From: SLRI01 sp964402505
GTDB lineage: Bacteria > Pseudomonadota > Alphaproteobacteria > Geminicoccales > Geminicoccaceae
Length of the DNA stretch: 64,000 bases
NCBI GenBank assembly: GCA_964402505.1
Contig: CAYOCP010000023.1
Coordinates: 11,693-75,692 of the forward strand
Direction: 5' to 3'
The notes under the pieces were generated by a model, which worked only from the letters and a program-made list of their open reading frames with translations, searched no databases and was not told the origin of the DNA. The number at the start of each line of letters is the position of its first letter. Position 1 is the first letter of the stretch. The translations under genes and the position numbers were made by a program. Below are positions 17,444 through 25,376 of the stretch, piece after piece.

Positions 17444-18751
17444 ATGGCACTCAAGACACAGATCGTGGTGGTCGGCGGCGGCGCCGGCGGGCTCGAGCTG
17501 GTGACCCGGCTCGGGGCCAGGCACGGCCGGGACCAGCGCTTCGACATCATCCTGGTCGAGCCGGGTCGCACCCATATCTGGAAGCCGCTCCTGCACGAGG
17601 TGGCGGCCGGCTCGCTCGACGCCAACCAGGCCGAGGTCGGCTACCGCGCCCACGCCTTCCGCTGGGGCTACCGCTACTTCATGGGCGGCCTCGAGGCCAT
17701 CGACCGTGCCGCCGGACAGATCGTCATATCCCCCCTTCTCGACGAGGACGGCAGCGAGCTTCTGGGCCGCCACCGCATCCGCTACGACTTCCTCGTCCTG
17801 GCCGTGGGCTCCGTCGACAACGATTTCGGCACACCCGGGGTCCAGGAGCATTGCGTCCTGCTCCAGGATCGCGCCGCCGCCGACCGCTTCCGCCTGAAGC
17901 TCCTCGACCACTGCCTCAAGGTCTCCAGGGTCAGATCGGCCGACCCCGCGGCCGAGGCCTTCGTCGACATCGCCATCGTCGGCGGCGGTGCGACCGGCGT
18001 CGAGCTTGCGGCCGAGCTCTACAACGCGGCAGCGGGTCTCAGGCATTACGGGCTGGAGATCTTCGACGAGAGCCGCCTGCGCGTGACCCTGCTCGAGGCC
18101 GGCCCGCGCCTCCTCCCGGCACTGCCGGAAAAGCTCGCCACGGCGGCACGGGAGGAGCTCGAGAGCCTGGGTGTGCGGGTGCGGGTCGGGACCAGGATCA
18201 GCGAGGTGACGAAGGACGCCATGCACACCACCTCGGGCGAGCCGATCCCGGCAGCGCTCAAGGTCTGGGCCGCTGGCGTCAAGGGGCCCTCCTGGCTCGC
18301 CGACATCGGCGGGCTGGAGACCAACCACTCCGACCAGCTCGTTGTCCGGCCGACCCTGCAGAGCACGCGCGACGAGCGAATCCTGGCGTTCGGCGACTGC
18401 TGCAGTTGCACGCCGGCTGGCGCCGAGAAGCCCGTGCCGCCGCGCGCCCAGGCCGCGCATCAGATGGCGCGCACCGTCTTTCGCAACCTGCAGCACCTGA
18501 TGCGCAACGAGCCCCTCGAGAGCTTCGTCTACCGCGACCACGGCTCGCTCGTCTCGCTCAGCCACTTCTCGACCGTCGGCACGCTCATGGGCAATCTCAT
18601 CGGCGGCCGCCTGGCGATCGAGGGGCGGCTCGCGCGTCTCGCCTACCTGTCGCTCCACTGGAACCACCTCATCGCCATTCACGGCTGGCTAAGGGGTCTC
18701 GGTCGTATCGCCCTCAGCCGGGTCGTTCATCCGCGCCTAAAGCTCCATTGA
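17444..18751 (+). CDS. ndh: Type II NADH:quinone dehydrogenase
   Basis: 435 residues with two Rossmann motifs: VVVGGGAGGLELVTRLG for FAD at about 8-24 and IAIVGGGATGVELAAEL for NADH at about 175-191. A further FAD contact is LAFGDCCSC near 320. The C-terminal amphipathic, basic stretch (GGRLAIEGRLARLAYLSLHW) is typical of the membrane-docking region of NDH-2. The enzyme is a peripheral inner-membrane protein that passes electrons from NADH to quinone without pumping protons. ATG 17444 has GGCAGGA upstream. The gene is divergent from cbiX, with 149 nt between them and no regulatory site I can name. Sulfide:quinone oxidoreductase is less likely. Confidence 0.88.
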   Translation: MALKTQIVVVGGGAGGLELVTRLGARHGRDQRFDIILVEPGRTHIWKPLLHEVAAGSLDANQAEVGYRAHAFRWGYRYFMGGLEAIDRAAGQIVISPLLDEDGSELLGRHRIRYDFLVLAVGSVDNDFGTPGVQEHCVLLQDRAAADRFRLKLLDHCLKVSRVRSADPAAEAFVDIAIVGGGATGVELAAELYNAAAGLRHYGLEIFDESRLRVTLLEAGPRLLPALPEKLATAAREELESLGVRVRVGTRISEVTKDAMHTTSGEPIPAALKVWAAGVKGPSWLADIGGLETNHSDQLVVRPTLQSTRDERILAFGDCCSCTPAGAEKPVPPRAQAAHQMARTVFRNLQHLMRNEPLESFVYRDHGSLVSLSHFSTVGTLMGNLIGGRLAIEGRLARLAYLSLHWNHLIAIHGWLRGLGRIALSRVVHPRLKLH

Positions 18752-18762
18752 TCGGACCTTTC

Positions 18763-19392
18763 ATGACAGAGCCCACGGACCCCCGCCGCCACGCGCCAGC
18801 GACGCTGCGCAATCGGGCGCCGATCCTCTTGGTGCTGCGCCGCGTGCTGCCGCCGGCGGGTCTGCTTCTCGAGATTGCGAGCGGCACGGGCGAGCATGCC
18901 GCCTGGATGGCGCCGCGGCTCGGCACGTCGCTCGCCTGGCAGCCGAGCGAGGCCGATGCGACCGCCCTGCCCGGCATCGATGCCCACGCCGAAGCTGCCG
19001 GTGCCGTCACCGTCCGGCCGGCGATCCGCCTCGACGTGACGTCCACCCCCTGGCCGCTCGACGCGGCCGACGCGATCCTCTGCTGCAACCTCGTGCACAT
19101 TGCGCCCTGGGCCGCGACCCTGGGCCTCTTCGCCGGTGCGGCGCGGCTGCTGCCGCACCTTGGGCCGCTCGTTCTCTACGGACCGTTCCGGCGGCATGGC
19201 CGGCACACGGCGCCGAGCAACGCCGCCTTCGAGGCGAGCCTCAAGGCGCAGGATCCCGCCTGGGGCATCCGCTGCATCGACACGGAGCTGGTTCCGGCGG
19301 CGGCGACGCACGGGCTCGTGCTCGACGAGGTGAACGAGCTGCCGGCGAACAATCTCGCCCTGGTCTGGCGGCGGTCGGTCAGCGCTGCGTGA
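18763..19392 (+). CDS. DUF938 SAM-dependent methyltransferase-like protein
   Basis: 209 residues of the DUF938 family. The SAM-binding loop is LLEIASGTGEHAAWMA near residues 35-50, and the family motif CCNLVHIAPW lies near 107-116, followed by GPFRRHGRHTAPSNAAFEASL. The small-molecule or protein substrate is not known. ATG 18763 is 11 nt after ndh, so it is likely translated from the same mRNA. Its 3' end overlaps the convergent amidohydrolase gene by 14 nt. Confidence 0.85.
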   Translation: MTEPTDPRRHAPATLRNRAPILLVLRRVLPPAGLLLEIASGTGEHAAWMAPRLGTSLAWQPSEADATALPGIDAHAEAAGAVTVRPAIRLDVTSTPWPLDAADAILCCNLVHIAPWAATLGLFAGAARLLPHLGPLVLYGPFRRHGRHTAPSNAAFEASLKAQDPAWGIRCIDTELVPAAATHGLVLDEVNELPANNLALVWRRSVSAA

Positions 19393-20296
19393 GCAGCCCG
19401 TACTCCGCCGGCATCCGGTGCGCCTTGAAGTCGAAGATGTTGGCCTTGATCGACCGGCAACGATCGAGGTCGCAGGCGGCGACGCAGATCTCGTCGTCGA
19501 GCGTCGAGCAGAGGGCGACGATCTCGCCGGTCGGCGCCACGATGCAGCTCTCGCCGATCAGCATGCAGCCCTCCTCGATGCCGCACTTGGCGACGCCCGC
19601 GACCCAGGTCCCGTTCTGATAGGCGCCGGCCTGGAGCACCAGGCGGTTGTGGAACTGCTGCAGGTGGTCCTGCTCGGGCACGAGCGGGTAGTGCTGCGGG
19701 GTGTTGTAGCCGATGGCCACCAGCTCGACCCCCTGCAGCCCCAGCATGCGAAACGCCTCGGGCCAGCGGCGGTCGTTGCAGATCAGCATGCCGAGCCGCC
19801 CGCCCATCGCCTCGAACACGGGAAATCCCAGATCGCCCGGCTCGAAATAGCGCTTCTCCAGATGCTGGAACGCCCGCCAGGGCTCGACCTCGCGGTGGCC
19901 CGGAAGATGGATCTTGCGGTATTTGCCGGCGATGCGGCCGCCGGGCTCGACCAGGATCGCCGTGTTGAAGTGCCGTGTCCTGCCGGCATCCTCGACCAGA
20001 AGCTCGGCGTAGCCGAGGGCGAAGCCGAGCCCGAGCTCGGCCGCCGCGGCGAAGAGAGGTGCGGTCTCGGGCCCCGGCATCTCCCGCTCGAAGAAGGCGT
20101 CGACCTCGTCCGGCTCGGCCAGAGCCCAGCGCGGGAAGAAGGTGGTGAGCGCCAGCTCCGGGAAGACGACGAAGCCGGCGCCGCGCGCCTTCGCCTGCCG
20201 CAGGAGCTCGATCAGCCGGCGGACCACGCGGGATCGCGTCTCGTCCCGGGCGATCGGCCCGACCTGGGCCGCGGCAACGGTGAGCGTGCGGCTCAT
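19379..20296 (-). CDS. Carbon-nitrogen hydrolase, N-carbamoyl-D-amino-acid amidohydrolase type
   Basis: 305 residues, nitrilase superfamily. The Glu-Lys-Cys triad is visible in VFPELALTTFFPR (about 45-56), KYRKIHLPGH (near 125) and MLICNDRRWPE (about 170-180). The sequence around RRWPEAFRMLGLQG and GYNTPQHYPL resembles N-carbamoyl-D-amino-acid hydrolases, which release CO2 and ammonia from carbamoylated amino acids. The start ATG 20296 overlaps the stop of the diaminopropionate lyase gene as ATGA, so the two are translationally coupled. The exact substrate is inferred from family resemblance only. Confidence 0.85.
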   Translation of the reverse strand: MSRTLTVAAAQVGPIARDETRSRVVRRLIELLRQAKARGAGFVVFPELALTTFFPRWALAEPDEVDAFFEREMPGPETAPLFAAAAELGLGFALGYAELLVEDAGRTRHFNTAILVEPGGRIAGKYRKIHLPGHREVEPWRAFQHLEKRYFEPGDLGFPVFEAMGGRLGMLICNDRRWPEAFRMLGLQGVELVAIGYNTPQHYPLVPEQDHLQQFHNRLVLQAGAYQNGTWVAGVAKCGIEEGCMLIGESCIVAPTGEIVALCSTLDDEICVAACDLDRCRSIKANIFDFKAHRMPAEYGLLTQR

Positions 20297-21486
20297 GAAA
20301 CGATCTCCTCCGCCGGACGGCCGACCAGCTCGGCGTAGAGCTTGGGGTCGGTGGCACCCTCGGTGCCGAAGACCAGAAGGCGGCTCTCGGCGCCGAGGCC
20401 GAGGGACGCCGCGATGTCGGAATGCTCCAGGGCGGAGAGCGCACCGGCGAGACCGCAGGTGGCGCTCTCGCCCGCGACCACCGGCGGATCGTTGCCTGCG
20501 AGATCGCGCATGACCGTGACGGCGGCCGCGTCGTCGATCACCAGGACGTCGTGCACCGCGACGCGCAGGATGTCCCACGCCACCAGCGAAACCTCGCCGC
20601 AGGCGAGCCCGGCCATCAGCGTGTCGAGATCACCCGGAGCCGCCCGGCGCTCGCCGGCCTCGATGCTGAGGGCGATGCAGGCCGCCCGCTCCGGCTCGAC
20701 CACGATGAAGCGCGGCCGATCGGCGCCGGAAAGCTGCCAGGATCGTGCCGCCACCGCGGCGGCCACGCCGCCGACCCCGCCCTGGACCAGGACATGCGTC
20801 GGCGGCGCCGACCCCGCCAGCTGCCCGAAGGCCTCGTCCGCCATGAGAAGATAGCCCCGCATGACATCGGCCGGCACCTCGGTATAGCCCGGATAGGAGG
20901 TGTCGGAGACGACGTGCCAGCCGTTCCGAACCGCGTCCTCGGCGGCACGGCGGACCGAATCGTCGTAATTGCCGGGGGTGCGGACGACCTCGGCGCCGAA
21001 GGCCTCGATCGCCCGCTTGCGGCCCTCGCTCACCGTTTCGTGGATGTAGATGCGACAGCGCGCGCCGAACCGCTCGGCCCCCCAGGCGACCGAGCGGCCA
21101 TGATTGCCGTCGGTGGCGCAGGTGACGGTGACGCCGGCTGCGAACGTCGCGAGCTCGGCGGCATCTTCCGGCGGCCGGCCCTCGCGTGCGGCGAACAGCC
21201 GATCGAGCAGCCGTCTCACCGCATAGGCGCCGCCGAGCGCCTTGAAGCTGGCGAGCCCGAAGCGGGAAGCCTCGTCCTTGTAGTGGATGGCGGCAACCCC
21301 GGCGCCCTTCGCCATGGCGGCGAGGTCGACGAGCGGCGTCGGCGCATAGCCCGGCCAATGGCCTATCTCGGCGCGCACCGCCTCGAGATCCGAAGCCGCG
21401 AGAATGGCCTCGAGCGCCGCCGGATAGAGACCGGCTCGCGACACCGCGACGTTGGCGACATGAAAGGGCCGGGCAAAGCGGGACAA
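20293..21486 (-). CDS. dpaL: Diaminopropionate ammonia-lyase (YgeX/DpaL type)
   Basis: 397 residues, the usual length of this PLP fold-type II enzyme (E. coli YgeX is 398). The PLP lysine lies in RFGLASFKALGGAYA near residue 70. CATDGNHGRSVAWGA follows near 115-130, and the phosphate-binding loop QGGVGGVAAAVA lies near 240. The reaction cleaves 2,3-diaminopropionate to pyruvate and two ammonia. The start is TTG 21486 with GGAG about 8 nt upstream, because no in-frame ATG gives a full N-terminus. It is coupled by ATGA to the carbamoylase gene, an association that recalls the E. coli yge/hyu purine and carbamoyl-compound cluster. Confidence 0.87.
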   Translation of the reverse strand: MSRFARPFHVANVAVSRAGLYPAALEAILAASDLEAVRAEIGHWPGYAPTPLVDLAAMAKGAGVAAIHYKDEASRFGLASFKALGGAYAVRRLLDRLFAAREGRPPEDAAELATFAAGVTVTCATDGNHGRSVAWGAERFGARCRIYIHETVSEGRKRAIEAFGAEVVRTPGNYDDSVRRAAEDAVRNGWHVVSDTSYPGYTEVPADVMRGYLLMADEAFGQLAGSAPPTHVLVQGGVGGVAAAVAARSWQLSGADRPRFIVVEPERAACIALSIEAGERRAAPGDLDTLMAGLACGEVSLVAWDILRVAVHDVLVIDDAAAVTVMRDLAGNDPPVVAGESATCGLAGALSALEHSDIAASLGLGAESRLLVFGTEGATDPKLYAELVGRPAEEIVS

Positions 21487-21774
21487 GGGCAGGCTCCGGG
21501 CTCCAGGAGATCGGCGACGATCAATAGACCAGCCGGGGCGATCTGGCCACCACCGGCGCCGGCCCGGTCGCCGCCCTCGGCGCACCCTCAACTGTTGCGT
21601 TTGACGCACTGCGGCATCCTGTGGGGTGCCTTTCGCCATTCGGGGTTTGCAACCTGCGATGCGAAGTGGCATCTCTGCGGACTTCGCCGGGCCTGCCGCC
21701 CGGGCGCGCCCGCTGGAGGAACATTCCTTCGGATCAACCGGCGCGTTCCACACCTTCCTGATGCCCTGTGATCC

Positions 21775-22746
21775 ATGACCGAGATCCGCGAGGATATCCT
21801 GCACTACGCAAAACGCTTCGATCCCGCCACGGAGCGGCGACCGTCGACGCTGTCGAGCCATCTGCGCGCGCTCGAGGCCGAATCGATCTTCATCCTGCGG
21901 GAGGTCGCGGCCGAGATGAGCAATCCGGTGCTGCTCTACTCGATCGGCAAGGACAGCTCGACAATGGTGCATCTGGCGATGAAAGCGTTCTGGCCGGCGA
22001 AGCCGCCCTTTCCGCTCATGCACATCGCCACGGGCTGGGATTTCCGCGACATGATCGTGCATCGCGACCAGCTGGCCCGCGCGCTGGGCGTGCGGCTGCT
22101 GGTCCAGTCGAACGAGGCGGCGACTGCCGCGGGCCGGACCCCTTTCAACACCGACAGCCGCGAATGGGCACGGATCATGCTCATCGATGCGCTGAAGGCG
22201 GGCATGGACCAGCACGGCTTCGATGCCGCCTTCGGCGGCGGCCGCCGCGACGAGGAGAAGAGCCGGGCCAAGGAACGCATCTTCTCGGTACGCTCGCCCG
22301 GCCATGGCTGGGACCCCAGGAACCAGCGGCCGGAGCTCTGGCATCTCTACAACACCCGCGTCGCTCGCGGCGAGACGATCCGCGTCTTCCCGCTCTCGAA
22401 CTGGACCGAGTTCGACATCTGGGAATACATCCGCCTCGAGGAGATCCCGGTGGTGCCGCTCTATTTCGCCAAGCGACGGCCGGTGGTGGATCGCGGCGGC
22501 ACGCTGATCATGGTCGATGACGCGCGCATGCAGTTCCACCCGGGCGAGACCACGGCGGAGCGGGTCGTGCGCTTTCGCACGCTCGGCGACTGGCCGCTCA
22601 GCGGCGCCATCGAATCCGACGCCGACACGGTCGAGCAGGTGATCGCCGAGATGCTCGCCGCCCGGACCTCCGAGCGTCAGGGCCGGCTGGTCGACACCGA
22701 CGAGGCGGCATCCATGGAGAAGAAGAAGCGCGAGGGCTATTTCTGA
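21775..22746 (+). CDS. cysD: Sulfate adenylyltransferase subunit 2 (small subunit)
   Basis: 323 residues with the PP-loop ATP-pyrophosphatase motif LLYSIGKDSSTMVHL near residues 53-67, the FGGGRRDEEKSRAKER motif near 153-168, and the conserved C-terminus ending KKKREGYF. With CysN it makes adenosine 5'-phosphosulfate from sulfate and ATP in the cytoplasm. The N-terminus has about 25 residues more than E. coli CysD. An in-frame TGA lies just before ATG 21775, so the start cannot be further upstream. The stop overlaps the cysNC start (A of TGATG), so the two are translationally coupled. Confidence 0.95.
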   Translation: MTEIREDILHYAKRFDPATERRPSTLSSHLRALEAESIFILREVAAEMSNPVLLYSIGKDSSTMVHLAMKAFWPAKPPFPLMHIATGWDFRDMIVHRDQLARALGVRLLVQSNEAATAAGRTPFNTDSREWARIMLIDALKAGMDQHGFDAAFGGGRRDEEKSRAKERIFSVRSPGHGWDPRNQRPELWHLYNTRVARGETIRVFPLSNWTEFDIWEYIRLEEIPVVPLYFAKRRPVVDRGGTLIMVDDARMQFHPGETTAERVVRFRTLGDWPLSGAIESDADTVEQVIAEMLAARTSERQGRLVDTDEAASMEKKKREGYF

Positions 22747-24629
22747 TGACGAGACAGGCAGAGGCGATCGCCATCGCCATCCGCGCCGACGAGGCGGCCA
22801 AGGGCCTGCTGCGTTTCCTGACCTGCGGGTCCGTGGACGACGGCAAGTCGACCCTGATCGGCCGGCTGCTCTACGATTCGAAGCTGATCATGGAGGACCA
22901 GCTTCGCTCGCTCGCCGACGATTCGAAGAAGCACGGCACGGTCGGCGAGGATATCGACCTCGCCTTGCTCGTCGATGGGCTCGAGGCCGAGCGCCAGCAG
23001 GGCATCACCATCGACGTCGCCTATCGGTTCTTCTCGACGGCGAGGCGCTCCTTCATCGTCGCCGACACCCCGGGGCACGAGCAATACTCGCGCAACATGG
23101 CGACGGGTGCCTCGACCTGCGATCTCGCGATCATCCTGATCGATGCACGCAAGGGTGTCCTCACCCAGACGCTGCGCCACAGCTTTTTGGTGCACCTCCT
23201 CGGCATCAGGCACGTCGTCATCGCCGTCAACAAGATGGACCTCGTCGGTTTCGCCCAGGAGCGCTTCGACGAGATCGTCGCCGACTACACGGCCGCCACC
23301 AGCGAGCTCGGCTTTCTCGACGTCCTGCCGATCCCGCTCTCCGCGCGCTTCGGCGACAACGTCACGATGCCGAGCAGCCGCATGCCCTGGTATCGCGGGC
23401 CGATGCTGCTCGAGCATCTGGAATCGGTCGACGCCACGGTCGACGCGGGCCGCTCCGCCTTCGCCATGCCGGTACAATGGGTCAACCGGCCGCACCAGGA
23501 CTTCCGCGGCTTCGCCGGGACCATCGTCAGCGGCCGCATCGCCACTGGCGATCCCGTCCTCGTGGCGAAATCCGGCCGCTCGTCGCGGGTGGCGCGCATC
23601 GTCACCGCCGATGGCGATCGGGAGGCGGCCACGACCGGCGAGGCCGTGACCCTCGTGCTCGAGGACGAGATCGACATCGCCCGAGGGGACGTTCTGGTCG
23701 AGCCGCGCGCCCGCCCCGAGGTCGCCGACCAGTTCGCGGCCCACCTCTTCTGGATGCACGAGGAGCCGCTTCTGCCCGGCCGCCGCTATCTCCTGAAGCT
23801 CGGCACCGAGCTGATCCCGGCAACGGTCACCTCGATCCGCCACAAGATCGATGTCAACACGCAGGAGCAGCGTCCGGGCCGCACGCTCGAGCTCAACGAG
23901 ATCGCCTTCTGCAATCTGCACACCGGCCAGCCGATCGCGTTCACGCCCTATGTCGAGAACCGCGATCTCGGCGGCTTCATCCTGATCGATCGGACGACCA
24001 ACCAGACGGTCGGTGCCGGCATGGTCGAGTTCGGGCTGCGCCGGGCCAGCAATATCCATCACCAGCATCTCGACATCGACAAGGCGCGACGGGCCGCCCA
24101 GAAGGGGCAGAAGCCCTGCCTCGTCTGGTTCACCGGCCTCTCCGGCGCCGGCAAGTCGACCATCGCCAACATCCTCGAGCGCAAGCTCGTGGCGCAGAAC
24201 GCCCACACCTATCTGCTCGACGGCGACAATGTGCGCCACGGGCTGAACAAGGATCTGGGCTTCACCGACGCCGACCGGGTCGAGAACATCCGGCGTGTCG
24301 GCGAGGTGGCGAAGCTGATGGTCGATGCCGGCCTCATCGTGCTCGCCTCCTTCATCTCGCCCTTCCGCGACGAGCGCCGCATGGTGCGCGACCTCCTGGG
24401 GCCGGGAGAGTTCATCGAGGTCTTCGTCGACACCCCGCTTCCCATTGCCGAGGCGCGCGATACCAAGGGTCTCTACAGGAAGGCCAGGGCCGGTCAGATC
24501 AAGCATTTCACCGGCATCGATTCACCCTACGAGCCACCCGAGCAGGCCGAGGTCACCGTGGCGACCGACACGCTCTCCGCCGAGGCGGCCGCCGACTACA
24601 TACTGGAGTATCTGAGCTCCCATCTCTGA
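22746..24629 (+). CDS. cysNC: Bifunctional sulfate adenylyltransferase subunit 1 / adenylylsulfate kinase
   Basis: 627 residues, a CysN-CysC fusion like rhizobial NodQ. The GTPase part (about 1-445) has G1 GSVDDGKST, G3 DTPGHEQYSRNMATGAS and G4 NKMD. Elongation-factor-like beta-barrel domains follow. The APS kinase part (about 450-627) has the P-loop TGLSGAGKST and LLDGDNVRHGLNKDLGF with SPFRDER. CysN uses GTP hydrolysis to drive APS synthesis with CysD, and CysC phosphorylates APS to PAPS. The fusion and overlap with cysD ensure equal production. There are no further cys genes downstream. Confidence 0.96.
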   Translation: MTRQAEAIAIAIRADEAAKGLLRFLTCGSVDDGKSTLIGRLLYDSKLIMEDQLRSLADDSKKHGTVGEDIDLALLVDGLEAERQQGITIDVAYRFFSTARRSFIVADTPGHEQYSRNMATGASTCDLAIILIDARKGVLTQTLRHSFLVHLLGIRHVVIAVNKMDLVGFAQERFDEIVADYTAATSELGFLDVLPIPLSARFGDNVTMPSSRMPWYRGPMLLEHLESVDATVDAGRSAFAMPVQWVNRPHQDFRGFAGTIVSGRIATGDPVLVAKSGRSSRVARIVTADGDREAATTGEAVTLVLEDEIDIARGDVLVEPRARPEVADQFAAHLFWMHEEPLLPGRRYLLKLGTELIPATVTSIRHKIDVNTQEQRPGRTLELNEIAFCNLHTGQPIAFTPYVENRDLGGFILIDRTTNQTVGAGMVEFGLRRASNIHHQHLDIDKARRAAQKGQKPCLVWFTGLSGAGKSTIANILERKLVAQNAHTYLLDGDNVRHGLNKDLGFTDADRVENIRRVGEVAKLMVDAGLIVLASFISPFRDERRMVRDLLGPGEFIEVFVDTPLPIAEARDTKGLYRKARAGQIKHFTGIDSPYEPPEQAEVTVATDTLSAEAAADYILEYLSSHL

Positions 24630-25376
24630 CGCGCGGCTCGACAAGGCTTCGCCGCATTTCCTTCCACGACCTCCGGGCCGCGTTCGTTCGTGGACCGGAT
24701 GAAAGCTCTCGTGGACCTCCGTCGGCTCGCGAACGGGCGCGGGCGAGGAGGATGCGGCCCGATGCGGAGTATCGGACAAGCCATGCGGTGAAGCCGAGGT
24801 CGACCTCGAGCCGGCCCGCGGTCCTGCACGCCTGCGCATCCCGATCGAGGGGATTGGGCGCCAGCGCGTTGTGTGCGTCGCGTTCAGCAGGATGCGGATG
24901 GCTGCGCCCCGGGCAAACGCGGCGGTTTCAGAGCCAGGAGTCGATCGCACTGATCGGGGAAGTGCCCCCTGGCTCGATCCGCGCCGTACGTCCACGTTGA
25001 GGTGGCCGACGCCTCGCCTTCGACCTCGACCGGCGCGAGCTCGCGGCCCTTCCTCCCGCCGGCCATCGGTCCATGACCCCCGATGGCGCCGCCCCGGTGG
25101 CTGCAAGCCGAGCCTCGACCCCGGCCCGGGCCTTCGGCCAGGTCGGCCAGGATGCGCCAAGAGCGAAACCGACCCTCGTTGCATCGTCGGGACGGACCGG
25201 CCCGCCGGTCGCGCGCGAGATCGATCATCCCGGAGGGGCAGTCGGCTTGCCGGTACCGAGCGGGCCCTGCGCCGGACGCGCTCGGCCACCGCCGCCTCGA
25301 TCGCGTGCGTGAGCGCGGGACGCCACCGCAGCGGGCGTGCGGCCGGCCGTCTCGGCGACACCCGCCGGCGGCCGAC
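24630..25376. other. 747-nt stretch without a recognisable gene
   Basis: Between cysNC and the tyrosine-kinase gene. Open frames exist on both strands but all give arginine/proline/serine-rich translations typical of GC-rich non-coding DNA. I see no family motif, tRNA or terminator. It may be a decayed gene or insertion, but nothing in it can be assigned. Confidence 0.6.

Noticed and set aside
24522..25361. Minus-strand 279-codon frame between cysNC and the tyrosine kinase gene
   Set aside because: The translation is arginine/proline/serine-rich without a family motif, and it overlaps the well-supported 3' end of cysNC.
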